A stretch of 64,000 bases of DNA from Streptomyces koelreuteriae (GCF_018604545.1 NZ_CP075896.1:5394001-5458000), one strand, 5' to 3'; shown: positions 54,755-63,222, counted from the first letter of the stretch. Notes: generated from the letters alone by a model not told the origin. Made by a program: numbers and translations.

Positions 54755-54955
54755 GCCTGTCCAGTCGTGGTGCCGGCCTCGAGGAGCGGCGCCACGACTG
54801 CTGTTCTTTCACAGCGGGAAGTCCCGGTCTTTTAATAGATCTCGTATGAGGTATTGGCAATCTTCGGCAGTTCCGGTTTCCGCCCAGGCCAGGGCTCGTT
54901 AGGCACGGCGACAGAAACCACTCCGGCGACGTGCGTTGCCGAAGAAAGGAACACG

Positions 54956-55537
54956 ATGAAGTCTCTGAAGGCTGCCGCAGTCTTTGCCGGGTCCCTGATC
55001 GCCGCCGGTTCCGCGACCCCGGCGTTCGCCCAGGACGCCATGGTCGCCCCGAGCGCCCCCGCCGCTCAGAGCGTCCCGGATGTGCAGAGCGCTCCGGTGG
55101 CCCAGAGTGCTCCGGCTGCCCCCGTCGCCCAGGCCGCCCCGGTCGCCCAGGCCGCTCCGGCGCAGAGCGCCCCCGTCGCGCAGAGCGCTCCGGCCCCGCA
55201 GGCCGCCCCGGTCGCCCAGGCCGCGCCGCAGCCCGCTCCGGTCGCTCAGCCCGCGCCCGCTCCCCAGCCGGCTCCGGCCGTTCAGAGCGCCCCGGTCGCC
55301 CCGCCCGCCCCGCAGCCGGCCCCGGTCGCCCAGCCCGCCCCGGCCCCGGCCCCCGAGCCCGCTCCGGCCGCCCAGAACTCGCGCGACCTGGCCTCCACCG
55401 ACCTCACCGGCGGCGTGAGCACCAAGGTCCCCCTGGACGTGACCGCCGAGGGCAAGGAGTCCCTGGTCCACACCGCGAAGAACGCCGCCTCCACCGTCAA
55501 CGACGCCAAGCCGGTGCACGGCAACCTGTGGTTCTAG
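54956..55537 (+). CDS. Secreted Ala/Pro/Gln repeat protein
   Basis: A 193-residue exported protein. The signal peptide ends at PAFAQDA near residue 25. About 110 residues follow in loose repeats of SAPVAQ, AAPVAQ and QPAPAP, and the last 50 residues (RDLASTDLTGGVSTKVPLDV, ending VHGNLWF) form a separate non-repetitive tail. ATG 54956 has AAAGGA upstream. The repeats resemble wall-spanning stalks, suggesting display of the C-terminal part. Function unknown; a strong terminator follows. Confidence 0.75.
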   Translation: MKSLKAAAVFAGSLIAAGSATPAFAQDAMVAPSAPAAQSVPDVQSAPVAQSAPAAPVAQAAPVAQAAPAQSAPVAQSAPAPQAAPVAQAAPQPAPVAQPAPAPQPAPAVQSAPVAPPAPQPAPVAQPAPAPAPEPAPAAQNSRDLASTDLTGGVSTKVPLDVTAEGKESLVHTAKNAASTVNDAKPVHGNLWF

Positions 55538-55554
55538 GCCGCAACCACGCCCCG

Positions 55555-55595
55555 CGGAGGGCCGGTCCTCGGAAAGTCCGAGGACCGGCCCTCCG
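55555..55595 (+). terminator. Terminator after the Ala/Pro/Gln repeat gene
   Basis: An 18-bp perfect stem (left arm CGGAGGGCCGGTCCTCGG) with loop AAAGT, followed by TCTTTG. Confidence 0.88.
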
Positions 55596-55706
55596 TCTTT
55601 GTCCCGGAAGGTGCCGCAGTGATCACTTGTCCGGCCGCGCGGCGGTGACCGCGCGGCACGTCCGGCGGTTACGGCTACGACACCGCAACCGGACGAGGAG
55701 TGGGCC

Positions 55707-56207
55707 ATGGCCGTCAGCATCGGCGGAGGACCGGCGGGGAACGGGGCGCCGGCCCCGGCGGACCCCCTGCCGGCGGGCAGCACACGGCTGCCCACCGGCA
55801 GTACACGGCGGGAGGTGACACGCGGACTGCGCGTCTGGGCCCTGGCCGCGGCACTGGCGGCCCCCGTGGGCGCGGCGCTCTGGCCGAAGCGCCTCGGCCC
55901 CGGCGGCGTCCGGCACGACACCGCCTTCACCGAGACCTACCGCGGCCGCCGCATCAGCCTGGCATGGACCCCGGGGGAGGGCCGGTGCCATGTCACCGTG
56001 GACGGCCGCCCGCTGCATCTGATGCGCCGCGCCGACGGCACCTGGCTGAGCATGGTCGACCACTACTGCTCCCACCCGACCCCGCTCCAGGCCGCCCGCG
56101 CCGCCGTCGACGCGCTCGGCCCCGGCCGCCGGCTGCGCGCTCCCGGACCGGGAGACGCGGAGCACGGGCACCGGCACACGGAGGACCGGCGTGGCGTACG
56201 TACGTAG
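55707..56207 (+). CDS. melC1: Tyrosinase copper-delivery cofactor MelC1
   Basis: A 166-residue protein. An unusually long N-terminus of about 45 residues precedes one hydrophobic segment (RVWALAAALAAPVGAAL) with a twin Arg nearby, so it is exported with its partner through Tat. The C-terminal domain (AFTETYRGRRISLAWTP, VTVDGRPLHLMRRADGTWLS, HPTPLQAARAAVDAL) is the MelC1 fold. The His-rich loop of some MelC1 proteins is absent. It delivers copper to MelC2, whose gene overlaps its end by 17 bp. Confidence 0.88.
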   Translation: MAVSIGGGPAGNGAPAPADPLPAGSTRLPTGSTRREVTRGLRVWALAAALAAPVGAALWPKRLGPGGVRHDTAFTETYRGRRISLAWTPGEGRCHVTVDGRPLHLMRRADGTWLSMVDHYCSHPTPLQAARAAVDALGPGRRLRAPGPGDAEHGHRHTEDRRGVRT

Positions 56208-57057
56208 GGACGCCGCCACGCTCACCAGGGCCGAGCAGCGCCGGTTCGTCAAGGCGCTGCTGGAGGTCAAACGGCGGGGCGAGTACGACGAGTTCGTCCG
56301 GATGCACATCGAGTACTTCTCCGCGGACGGCGAGCAGGGGCTGCGCGCCGCGCACATGGGGCCGTCCTTCCTGCCCTGGCACCGCCGCTTCCTGCTCGAC
56401 CTGGAGCGCGCGCTGCGCCGGGTGGACTCCTCGGTGACGGTGCCCTACTGGGACTGGACGCGCGACCGCACGACAACCTCCGCGCCCTGGACGGACCGTC
56501 TCCTCGGGGGCGACGGGCGCCGCTCCGACCACCAGGTCATGACCGGGCCGTTCGCCTACCGGCACGGCGAGTGGCCCATCAAGGTGAACGTGACCGACAG
56601 GGATTTCCTCACCCGGGAGCTCGGACGCCCCCGCAAGCCGGTCGCCCTGCCCACGAAGAGCGAGCTGGCCTCGGCGCTGAAGGACCCCGTCTACGACGTG
56701 GCGCCCTGGGACTCGACGGTCACCCGGGGCTTCCGCAACAAGCTGGAGGGCTGGGGCACCGGCCGGGGTGACACGGCCTGGCGCAACCACAACCGGGTGC
56801 ACGGCTGGGTCGGCGGGGACATGCTCGGCGGCGCCTCCGTCAACGACCCCGTGTTCTGGCTGCACCACGCCTTCATCGACCTGCAGTGGTCTCGCTGGCA
56901 ACGCCGCCACCGCGATGCCCGCTACCTCCCCGCGACGCCGCCGGGCAAGGGCGACCGGCAGCACGGCCGGATCGTGGCACGCCGCCAGCGGCTGCCGCCG
57001 TGGGACGTGACGCCGCAGGAGCTGGAGGACGTGGGGCGGATCTACCGCTACGCGTGA
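56191..57057 (+). CDS. melC2: Tyrosinase MelC2
   Basis: A 288-residue type 3 copper oxidase making melanin from tyrosine. Copper A ligands are H39 (MHIEYF), H55 (HMGPSF) and H64 (PWHRRF); copper B ligands are H200 and H204 (HNRVHGWVGG) and His in WLHHAFIDL at 225-226. YWDWTRDR is the usual aromatic block. The start is GTG 56191 inside melC1, which keeps translation coupled. It has no signal of its own and travels with MelC1. Confidence 0.93.
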   Translation: MAYVRRDAATLTRAEQRRFVKALLEVKRRGEYDEFVRMHIEYFSADGEQGLRAAHMGPSFLPWHRRFLLDLERALRRVDSSVTVPYWDWTRDRTTTSAPWTDRLLGGDGRRSDHQVMTGPFAYRHGEWPIKVNVTDRDFLTRELGRPRKPVALPTKSELASALKDPVYDVAPWDSTVTRGFRNKLEGWGTGRGDTAWRNHNRVHGWVGGDMLGGASVNDPVFWLHHAFIDLQWSRWQRRHRDARYLPATPPGKGDRQHGRIVARRQRLPPWDVTPQELEDVGRIYRYA

Positions 57058-57065
57058 GACATGGG

Positions 57066-57098
57066 GAGAGCCCCGGCATTCGGGGGGCCGGGGCTCTC
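57066..57098. terminator. Bidirectional terminator between melC2 and the short chaplin
   Basis: GAGAGCCCCGGC and GCCGGGGCTCTC form a 12-bp perfect stem with a 9-base loop between two convergent genes. Confidence 0.85.
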
Positions 57099-57112
57099 GG
57101 GTCAAGCGGAGG

Positions 57113-57403
57113 TCAGTGACGGTGACCGTGCTTCTTGCCGTGCTTCTTGCTGTCCTTCTTGTTGCTGTCGTTCTTGCACTCGTTGCCGACGGCCGGGTTG
57201 AGCAGGCCGACAATGTTCACGGTGTTGCCGCACACGTTGACCGGAACGTGGACCGGCACCTGAACCACGTTGCCGGACAGGACGCCGGGCGAGCCGATGG
57301 CCGCGCCCTTGGCCCCGGCGTCCGCCGCGGCGAGACCGGCCCCACTGAGCACCACGGCGCCCGTGCCGAGAGCAACAGCGCCAACCTTCGCGATGCGAGA
57401 CAT
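57113..57403 (-). CDS. Short chaplin with Lys/His-rich tail
   Basis: A 96-residue exported chaplin. The signal peptide (VALGTGAVVLSGAGLAAA) is followed by one chaplin domain with SPGVLSGN, VPVNVCGNTVN and a second Cys in GNECKN. Short chaplins usually end near the second Cys; this one continues with about 20 residues of Lys, His and Asp (NKKDSKKHGKKHGHRH). ATG 57403 has AAGGGAG upstream. Its place beside melC2 matches ChpG of S. coelicolor as I recall it. It should assemble into amyloid fibrils on aerial hyphae. Confidence 0.9.
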   Translation of the reverse strand: MSRIAKVGAVALGTGAVVLSGAGLAAADAGAKGAAIGSPGVLSGNVVQVPVHVPVNVCGNTVNIVGLLNPAVGNECKNDSNKKDSKKHGKKHGHRH

Positions 57404-57851
57404 CACGTTCTCCCTTACTGACTAGGTAGGTGCGGCAGCAGTACGCGCTGCCGCACTGCCCGTTCAACGCGGCGACCCCCGACCGGTCACGAGAAATCTT
57501 CTGCGGATCACCCATCTTGAACAGGGGCTCCGCCAAATGGGTGCTGATGGGCGGCCGTCCGCGTATTTCCCGGCCCTCGACGTGTCTACTGGCCGGGACT
57601 GTCGTCTCCGCGCAGGTCGGGGCAGGCCTCGCTCCTCGTGAGCGGCGCTGCCCGACCGGGAGTTGGGCCGGCGTGGCTGCCCCGGTGTCGACCACCTGGC
57701 GGAACCCCTCCAGCGCCGCGACGTGCACTTTCACAAGAAACCCACGCTACGAGGCGTTTCGCGTGGCAAAAGTCGCAAACGCCGCTTATCTTAGCGACTG
57801 TCAGTGACCGGACCATCACGGTCTGTGTCGATTCGAGAAATCGGAGAAGTA
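57404..57851. other. Divergent intergenic region between chaplin and small secreted-protein genes
   Basis: No convincing gene is present in these 448 bases. The last 100 bases (from about 57750) are shared with the region upstream of the second small-protein gene: GGCGTTTCGC near the start, GCGACTGTC in the middle and ATTCGAGAAATCGGAGAAGT before the start codon. This conserved block most likely contains the promoter and leader. Confidence 0.6.
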
Positions 57852-58130
57852 ATGCGCAAGTACCAGAAGGCCGCGGTCGTCGTGGCCATGCTCGGCAGCG
57901 TCAGCTTCCTCGGCGCCGGCGTGGGTCACGCTGCGGGCGGGGACGGGAAGTTCAAGCTCGAGAACGAGCAGGCCCAGTCCTGCGAGCAGAACGACAGCAC
58001 CCAGGGTCTGGTCAACGTCGACGACGTCAACGTCAACGTCGGCGCCCTGCTCGGCCTGGCCAACCAGGACAACAGCGAGCGCGAGTCGCTGAACTGCTCG
58101 CAGTCCTTCTCGCTGCGCGGCGGCCACTGA
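57852..58130 (+). CDS. Small secreted protein A1 (duplicated pair, copy 1)
   Basis: A 92-residue exported protein: signal peptide MRKYQKAAVVVAMLGSVSFL ending near HAA, then a mature part of about 63 residues with two Cys (QSCEQND and LNCSQSF) and the alternating stretch VNVDDVNVNVGALLGLANQD. Alternating Val/Asn and polar residues suggest beta aggregation. The size, place and the DVNV block recall rodlins, but the sequence is not close to RdlA/RdlB. ATG 57852 follows GGAGAAGT. Copy 2 at 58658 is about 80% identical. Confidence 0.8.
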   Translation: MRKYQKAAVVVAMLGSVSFLGAGVGHAAGGDGKFKLENEQAQSCEQNDSTQGLVNVDDVNVNVGALLGLANQDNSERESLNCSQSFSLRGGH

Positions 58131-58143
58131 TCAGGTTGATCTA

Positions 58144-58189
58144 GGCAGGCCCCGGGGCTCGGACCTTGTGTCGAGCCCCGGGGCCTGCC
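58144..58189 (+). terminator. 18-bp hairpin after small protein A1
   Basis: GGCAGGCCCCGGGGCTCG pairs perfectly with its inverse complement across a 10-base loop, between A1 and B1. It should stop or trim most A1 transcripts before B1. Confidence 0.85.
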
Positions 58190-58212
58190 GCCTGACCAAA
58201 GGAAAAAGGTAG

Positions 58213-58488
58213 ATGTTCAGCTCGAAGAAGATCGCGGCGGCGGCGGGAATCCTGGGGGGCTTCGCCCTGATCGGCGTCGGTGCCGTCCAGGCCTCGGCGC
58301 AGGGTCCCGGCACCTGTGTCCAGGACAGCAAGGGCCACGTCCGCTGTGTGCAGATGAGTGAGTACCAGGTCATCAAGGACAAGGGCGGCGACGTCACCGT
58401 CGTCAACGAGTCGACCCAGACCTGCCCGAGCGCGCACAGCCAGGTCAGCTGCGTCGACGTCGTCACGGCCCCCGCCCCGAGGGGCTGA
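58213..58488 (+). CDS. Small secreted protein B1 (duplicated pair, copy 1)
   Basis: A 91-residue exported protein: signal peptide MFSSKKIAAAAGILGGFALI ending near ASA, then a mature domain with four Cys in the order GTCVQD, VRCVQM, QTCPSA and VSCVDV. Two disulphides are likely. ATG 58213 has AAAGGAAAAAGG upstream. It sits behind the A1 hairpin, so it may have lower expression or its own promoter. No family was recognised. Confidence 0.78.
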   Translation: MFSSKKIAAAAGILGGFALIGVGAVQASAQGPGTCVQDSKGHVRCVQMSEYQVIKDKGGDVTVVNESTQTCPSAHSQVSCVDVVTAPAPRG

Positions 58489-58657
58489 CAGGGGTCTGAC
58501 GGCTCCGTCGGTCGGTGCGGTCGTACAACAGGTTTTATCCAGAAATTTACGTGACTGGGCGTTTCGCCCGGCAAGAGGCGCGAACGCCGCCTAAGGTTGG
58601 CGACTGTCGGTGACCAGCCCATTACGGTCTGTGTCAATTCGAGAAATCGGAGAAGTA

Positions 58658-58927
58658 ATGCGCAAGTACCAGAAGGCCGCGGTCGTCGTGGCCATGCTCG
58701 GCAGCGTCAGCTTCCTCGGCGCTGGCGTTGGTCACGCTGCGGACGGCGACGAGCAGTTCAAGCTCGAGAACAAGCAGGCCCAGTCGTGCGAGCAGAACGA
58801 CTCGCGTGAGGGGCTCATCAACATCGACGACGTCAACATCAACCTCGCGATCCTGGGCCTCGCCAACCAGGACAACAGCGAGCGCGAGTCTGTGACCTGC
58901 TCGCAGGCCTTCTCCCTGGGCAAGTAA
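58658..58927 (+). CDS. Small secreted protein A2 (duplicated pair, copy 2)
   Basis: An 89-residue protein with the same signal peptide as A1 (MRKYQKAAVVVAMLGSVSFL) and the same two Cys. The mature part differs most around INIDDVNINLAILGLANQD, which has lost two residues relative to A1, and at the C-terminus (SLGK for SLRGGH). The leader before ATG 58658 is nearly identical to that of A1 for about 70 bases. This is a recent tandem copy that is still open. Confidence 0.8.
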   Translation: MRKYQKAAVVVAMLGSVSFLGAGVGHAADGDEQFKLENKQAQSCEQNDSREGLINIDDVNINLAILGLANQDNSERESVTCSQAFSLGK

Positions 58928-58945
58928 TCACCCCACAGGTGATGC

Positions 58946-58994
58946 GGGCAGGCCCCGGGGCTCGAACCAGGTGTCCGAGCCCCGGGGCCTGCCC
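58946..58994 (+). terminator. 19-bp hairpin after small protein A2
   Basis: GGGCAGGCCCCGGGGCTCG pairs perfectly with its inverse complement across an 11-base loop. The stem is almost identical to the one after A1, while the loop has diverged. Confidence 0.85.
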
Positions 58995-59073
58995 CTTGGC
59001 TTCTCAGCCGGTATATGCGTCCGGAACGACTCCTCGCCCAGCGGCGGCGGGTCGACCGTAAAGGAAAAGGTAG

Positions 59074-59352
59074 ATGTTCAACTCGAAGAAGATCGCGGCG
59101 GCGGCGGGAATCCTGGGGAGCTTCGCCCTGATCGGCGTCGGTGCCGCCCAGGCCTCCGCCCTCGGTGACCCCGGCAAGTGCGTCGACGACGGCAACGGTC
59201 ACGTTCGCTGCGTGGAGACGACCCAGTACACGTACACGACCGACAAGGGCGGCAAGGTCACCGTCGTCAACAACTCGACGCAGGAATGCCCGACGGCCCA
59301 CAGCCAGGTCACCTGCGTCAGCAGCGCCGTCGTCCCCGGCAAGAGGGCCTGA
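59074..59352 (+). CDS. Small secreted protein B2 (duplicated pair, copy 2)
   Basis: A 92-residue exported protein homologous to B1: signal MFNSKKIAAAAGILGSFALI, the same four Cys (GKCVDD, VRCVET, QECPTA, VTCVSS) and the shared DKGGKVTVVNNSTQ block. ATG 59074 has AAAGGAAAAGG upstream. It completes the second A-B module. Function unknown. Confidence 0.78.
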   Translation: MFNSKKIAAAAGILGSFALIGVGAAQASALGDPGKCVDDGNGHVRCVETTQYTYTTDKGGKVTVVNNSTQECPTAHSQVTCVSSAVVPGKRA

Positions 59353-59424
59353 CTCCCGCCGAGCCCGAGGCGCCGCCCTGTCCACGTCGGCGCCCCTCGC
59401 GGAGGTCCACCCGCCCAGCGGAGG

Positions 59425-59457
59425 ATGGCCGGGACCCGAGATTCGGGTCCCGGCCAT
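59425..59457 (+). terminator. Terminator after small protein B2
   Basis: ATGGCCGGGACCCG and CGGGTCCCGGCCAT form a 14-bp perfect stem with a 5-base loop, followed by TGTTGTG. It ends the small-protein array before the convergent dehydrogenase gene. Confidence 0.85.
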
Positions 59458-59495
59458 TGTTGTGTCCGTGTCCGTGTCCGCGGTCGGTGCGGGCG

Positions 59496-60455
59496 TCAGG
59501 GCAGCCGTCGTACGGGCGCGCCCGCGAGGAACGCGCGGATGTCCTCCACGGCCTGGCCGTAGTACGTCGTGTAGTTGGCGCGGGAGACGTAGCCGAGGTG
59601 CGGGGTGGCGAGCAGGCGCGGGGCGGTGCGCATCGGATGGCCGGCGGGCAGGGGCTCGATGTCGAAGACGTCGATGCCGGCACCGGCGATCCGGCCCTCG
59701 TGCAGGGCGGCGAGCAGGGCGTCCTGGTCGACGATGGCCGCGCGCGAGGTGTTGATCAGATACGCCGTCGGCTTGAGGAGCGCGAGTTCGGCGGGCCCGA
59801 GCAGTGCGCGGGTGCGGTCGCTCAGCGCGAGGTGGACCGAGACGAAGTCGCTGCTCGCGAGGAGGTCCTCCCGGGAGGGGGCGAGTTCGACGCCGATCTC
59901 GTCGGCGCGCTCCTTGGTGAGGTTCTGACTCCACGCGCTGACCTGCATGCCGAAGGCGAGCCCGACCCGGGCCACACGGCTGCCGATCTTCCCGAGACCG
60001 AGCAGCCCGAGGCGGCGCCCGTGCAGATCGGCGCCGACGGTGGACTGCCAGGGGCCGCCGGAGCGCAGGGCGTTGCTCTCCTCGACGACACCGCGGGCGA
60101 GCCCGAGCAGCAGCGCCCAGGTCAGCTCCACGGGCGGGGTGGAGGAACTGGCCGTACCGCACACGGTGACGCCGTGCTCCTCGGCGGCCGCGTAGTCGAT
60201 GACCGAGTTGCGCATCCCGGAGGCGACGATCAGCTTCAGCCGGGGCAGCCGGGCGATCAGCGACCCGGGGAACGACACGCGCTCCCGCAGGGTCACCACG
60301 ATGTCGAACTCGGCCAGCGCGGCGGCCAGGGCGTCCTCGCCGTCCAGATGGCCGTCGAAGGACACGACCTCCACCTCGTCCGCGACCGCCGACCAGTCGA
60401 CGACCTCGGTCGCCACCCTCTGAAAGTCGTCCAGCACAGCACAGCGCAGCCGCAC
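59496..60455 (-). CDS. D-2-hydroxyacid dehydrogenase family protein
   Basis: A 319-residue NAD-dependent dehydrogenase. LGLLGLGKIGSRVARVGLAF is the nucleotide-binding loop, with the catalytic Arg in LINTSRAAIVD, Glu in GIDVFDIEPLP and His in LATPHLGYVS. The N-terminal substrate domain starts at GTG 60455 with AAGGAG upstream. It is related to glycerate and phosphoglycerate dehydrogenases, but the substrate cannot be told. It stands alone. Confidence 0.9.
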   Translation of the reverse strand: MRLRCAVLDDFQRVATEVVDWSAVADEVEVVSFDGHLDGEDALAAALAEFDIVVTLRERVSFPGSLIARLPRLKLIVASGMRNSVIDYAAAEEHGVTVCGTASSSTPPVELTWALLLGLARGVVEESNALRSGGPWQSTVGADLHGRRLGLLGLGKIGSRVARVGLAFGMQVSAWSQNLTKERADEIGVELAPSREDLLASSDFVSVHLALSDRTRALLGPAELALLKPTAYLINTSRAAIVDQDALLAALHEGRIAGAGIDVFDIEPLPAGHPMRTAPRLLATPHLGYVSRANYTTYYGQAVEDIRAFLAGAPVRRLP

Positions 60456-60573
60456 GTCGCACTCCTTCCTCGGCCCACGGGCCTACGACCCACGGCCCAC
60501 GGCCTTCCGGTCCCGTTCCAGGACCATGATCGGGCCTGAGACGGGCAGCGGGAAGTCCCCTCCCTCGGGGCGG

Positions 60574-63147
60574 TCAGGAGACGGCCCTGGCCAGACCCCC
60601 CGGCGTGGCCGCCGCGCTCCGCATGGCCAGCCGCCCGGCGACCGTGACCGTGGCGACGGCGACCACGACCGCGCCGAGGGCCAGCGCGGCCAACGGCCCG
60701 CCGGCCAGGGCCGGGACCGCGGAGCCGGTCACCGCGATGCTGAGCGGCACCAGCACCGACGCGCAGACTCCGGTGGCCAGCAGCAGCGCGACCACACAGG
60801 TGAGCGCGGCCTCCCACGCCAGCATGCGCAGGACCTGCGCGGACTGGGCACCGGCCAGGCGCAGCAGGGCGAACTCCCGTCGGCGGCCCGCCGTAGCCAT
60901 GCTCAGGGTGTTGACGACGGCGATGGCCGTGAACACGTTGATCATGGCGAGCAGCAGCAGAACGAACAGGTCGGCCGCCGCGCCGGACTTCGCCTGGCCC
61001 GCCGTCTGGCTCTCCGCCGCTCCGTCACCGGTCCGCGCGCCCGGGAATTCCGCGGCCAGGGCCTTCAGCTCCCGCTCGACAGCGCTCCGATCGGCTCCGG
61101 GGGCCGTCCGTACGAGAACGGTGTCGTCCAGCGGGGTGGCGGCATGCCGGGCCGCCGAGGCACGGGGCAGCAGCGCGTCGGCGAAGTCCCGGTCGCGGGA
61201 GTAGACGGCCGCGACGCGGTACGTGTCCCGCCCACCGTCGTCCCAGTTCACCCGGACGCGATCGCCCACCGTGACACCCAGGCTGTGGGCCGCGCCGTCG
61301 CCGAGCGCCATGGACGAGTCACCGAGGCGGGCGAGCGAACCGGCGCGGACACCGAGGTCCAGAAGGCCGGGCACCGCTTCGGCCTGCATGGTGACGAGGC
61401 TTCCGCCGATGACGGCGGCGTCGTCCTCGCCCGGGTCCGCGTCGTTCCGGACGGCGTCCGCGCGGCTCAGCTCACCGTCCACGGACAACTGTCCGGAGGC
61501 CGCCGCCACACCGGGAAGCCGGGCGGCCCGCTCCGCGTAGCCCGGCGCGATGCCCGGCCCGGCCGAGGACACGACATGATCGGCGAGCAGCCGTTCCCGC
61601 TCCGCCTGCCGCGCGCCCTGCGACGCGATCAACGGCACGCAGAGCAGGGTGCCCGTGAGGGAGAGAGCGAGCACGAGCGGTGTCACGCCGGCGGCCAGCC
61701 GGGCGTTCTGCCTGAGGAGATTGCGGACCGCCAGCGCGCCGTCCCTGGGCAGCAACCACGTCACCGGAGCCAGGAACAGGGCACCCGCGACCCGGCAGAT
61801 CACCGGCGCCAGCAGCGCCACCCCGATCATCAGGACGAGCACCATGCTCTCGGCCGTCCCACCGCCCCCGTCCAGCCGGCCGGTCGCCACCGCTCCCAGA
61901 CAGCCGCCCGCCCCGGCGAACACACCCACCCCGAGCAGCACACGCCGCCGGCCGAGCCTCGGCGCCGGAGCGGCCGACTCGCGGAGCACCTCCACCGGCC
62001 GCACCCGCGACGCACGCCGCGCGGCGGCGAACGCCGCGAGCTGCGCCACCACGGCGGCCAACCCGACCGTCGCCCAGGGCGCGACCGGCCCCACGGACAG
62101 GGCGAACGACCCAGGCAGCACCTCCCCGTCCACCAGCACCCGATGCAGGAGCACGGCCACGCCGACCCCGCCCGGAACACCGAGGAGCGCGGCCGCCACC
62201 GTCACCAGCAGGACCTCCACCGCGATCATCCGGCGGATCTGCCCCTTGGTGGCCGCGACGGCCCGCAGCAGGCCGATCTCGGTCAGCCGTCCGGCGACCG
62301 CGAGCGTCAGCGTGCCGGAGACGACGAACCCCGCGACGAACAGCGACAGCACACCGAACGTCCCGACCAGCGAGGAGAGCACGGTCGCCGGCGACGGCAC
62401 GTCCCAGAACTCCGCCTCGGCCCGCCCGCCACCGGAAGCGACCACGAGCCCTCCGGCGCTGTCCCCGTACAACGCCGCGACGGCCTTCTCCACCTCCCGC
62501 CGAAGCGCCTCCGTGTCTGCGGCCTTCCTCCCCAGGACACCCACGGCCCGCACCGGCTGGTCCGAGTCCGCGAGCCGCTCCGCCTCGCGGGAGGTATGGA
62601 ACACGGCGTACTGGCGTTCCAGTTGCCGGCGCGTATCGGCCACACCCGAAACCCGATACGGGCGCAGCCCGTCAAGGCCCGCTATCCGTACGGTGTCGCC
62701 CACCCCGGCGCCGAGGCGCCCGGCCAGACTGCCGTCCAGCACGACCTCGGAGTCACCGTCAGGGGCGCGGCCCTGCCGCAGGGTGAAGGGACCGAGAACC
62801 GCGCTCTCCCACGAATGCCCCAGGGACGGCCCGTCCCAGGGCGCCTCGACCAGCCTGCCCGAGCCGTCCACCGCAGTGCTGGGGAAGGACAGTTCGGACA
62901 CGGCCCGCTCGACGGACGGCAACCTCTCCAGCGCCGCCCGCAGCTCCCCGGCCCGCGGCACGAACGGCTGCCCGGCGACGACCACGTCCGTCCCCGCATA
63001 ACGCTCGGCGGGCGCCCCGGCCCGGGCCCCCGACTCCAGCAGCACGGCACACGCCGTCGTCATGACCAGCGCCAGCACGAGAGCGACGAAACCGCCCGCC
63101 CAGCCGGCCCCGCGTCCCGAGAGAGTCCGCCACGCGATACGTAACAA
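60574..63147 (-). CDS. FtsX-like ABC transporter permease, apparently without ATPase
   Basis: An 857-residue membrane protein with the duplicated FtsX/MacB plan: one N-terminal helix, a large extracytoplasmic domain, three helices (LSLFVAGFVVSGTLTLAVAG onward), a second helix and domain, and three final helices (VFTAIAVVNTLSMATAGRRR onward). I place the start at TTG 63147, with GAAAGG seven bases upstream and LLRIAWRTLSGR opening the usual FtsX N-terminus; a longer frame would run through a tRNA fragment. The second codon is TTA, the rare bldA-read leucine codon. The partner ATPase usually lies next to such genes; none is in the window. Confidence 0.85.
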   Translation of the reverse strand: MLRIAWRTLSGRGAGWAGGFVALVLALVMTTACAVLLESGARAGAPAERYAGTDVVVAGQPFVPRAGELRAALERLPSVERAVSELSFPSTAVDGSGRLVEAPWDGPSLGHSWESAVLGPFTLRQGRAPDGDSEVVLDGSLAGRLGAGVGDTVRIAGLDGLRPYRVSGVADTRRQLERQYAVFHTSREAERLADSDQPVRAVGVLGRKAADTEALRREVEKAVAALYGDSAGGLVVASGGGRAEAEFWDVPSPATVLSSLVGTFGVLSLFVAGFVVSGTLTLAVAGRLTEIGLLRAVAATKGQIRRMIAVEVLLVTVAAALLGVPGGVGVAVLLHRVLVDGEVLPGSFALSVGPVAPWATVGLAAVVAQLAAFAAARRASRVRPVEVLRESAAPAPRLGRRRVLLGVGVFAGAGGCLGAVATGRLDGGGGTAESMVLVLMIGVALLAPVICRVAGALFLAPVTWLLPRDGALAVRNLLRQNARLAAGVTPLVLALSLTGTLLCVPLIASQGARQAERERLLADHVVSSAGPGIAPGYAERAARLPGVAAASGQLSVDGELSRADAVRNDADPGEDDAAVIGGSLVTMQAEAVPGLLDLGVRAGSLARLGDSSMALGDGAAHSLGVTVGDRVRVNWDDGGRDTYRVAAVYSRDRDFADALLPRASAARHAATPLDDTVLVRTAPGADRSAVERELKALAAEFPGARTGDGAAESQTAGQAKSGAAADLFVLLLLAMINVFTAIAVVNTLSMATAGRRREFALLRLAGAQSAQVLRMLAWEAALTCVVALLLATGVCASVLVPLSIAVTGSAVPALAGGPLAALALGAVVVAVATVTVAGRLAMRSAAATPGGLARAVS

Positions 63148-63195
63148 GGGTGCCTTTCGCAGGGGGCGAGGCCTTCGCCCGAACCCGACCACCCA

Positions 63196-63222
63196 CAAAA
63201 AACGCCCTCCCGAAGGAGGGCG
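63196..63222 (-). terminator. tRNA-type rho-independent terminator
   Basis: CGCCCTCC and GGAGGGCG pair with a 4-base loop; on the minus strand the stem is followed by TTTTTTGTGG. It lies 8 bases beyond the tRNA fragment, as expected for a tRNA transcript. Confidence 0.88.

Noticed and set aside
57852..58927. Annotation of A1/A2 as rodlins RdlA and RdlB
   Set aside because: Known rodlins are about 130 residues with a different signal peptide and core. Only a short DVNV-like block and the neighbourhood agree.
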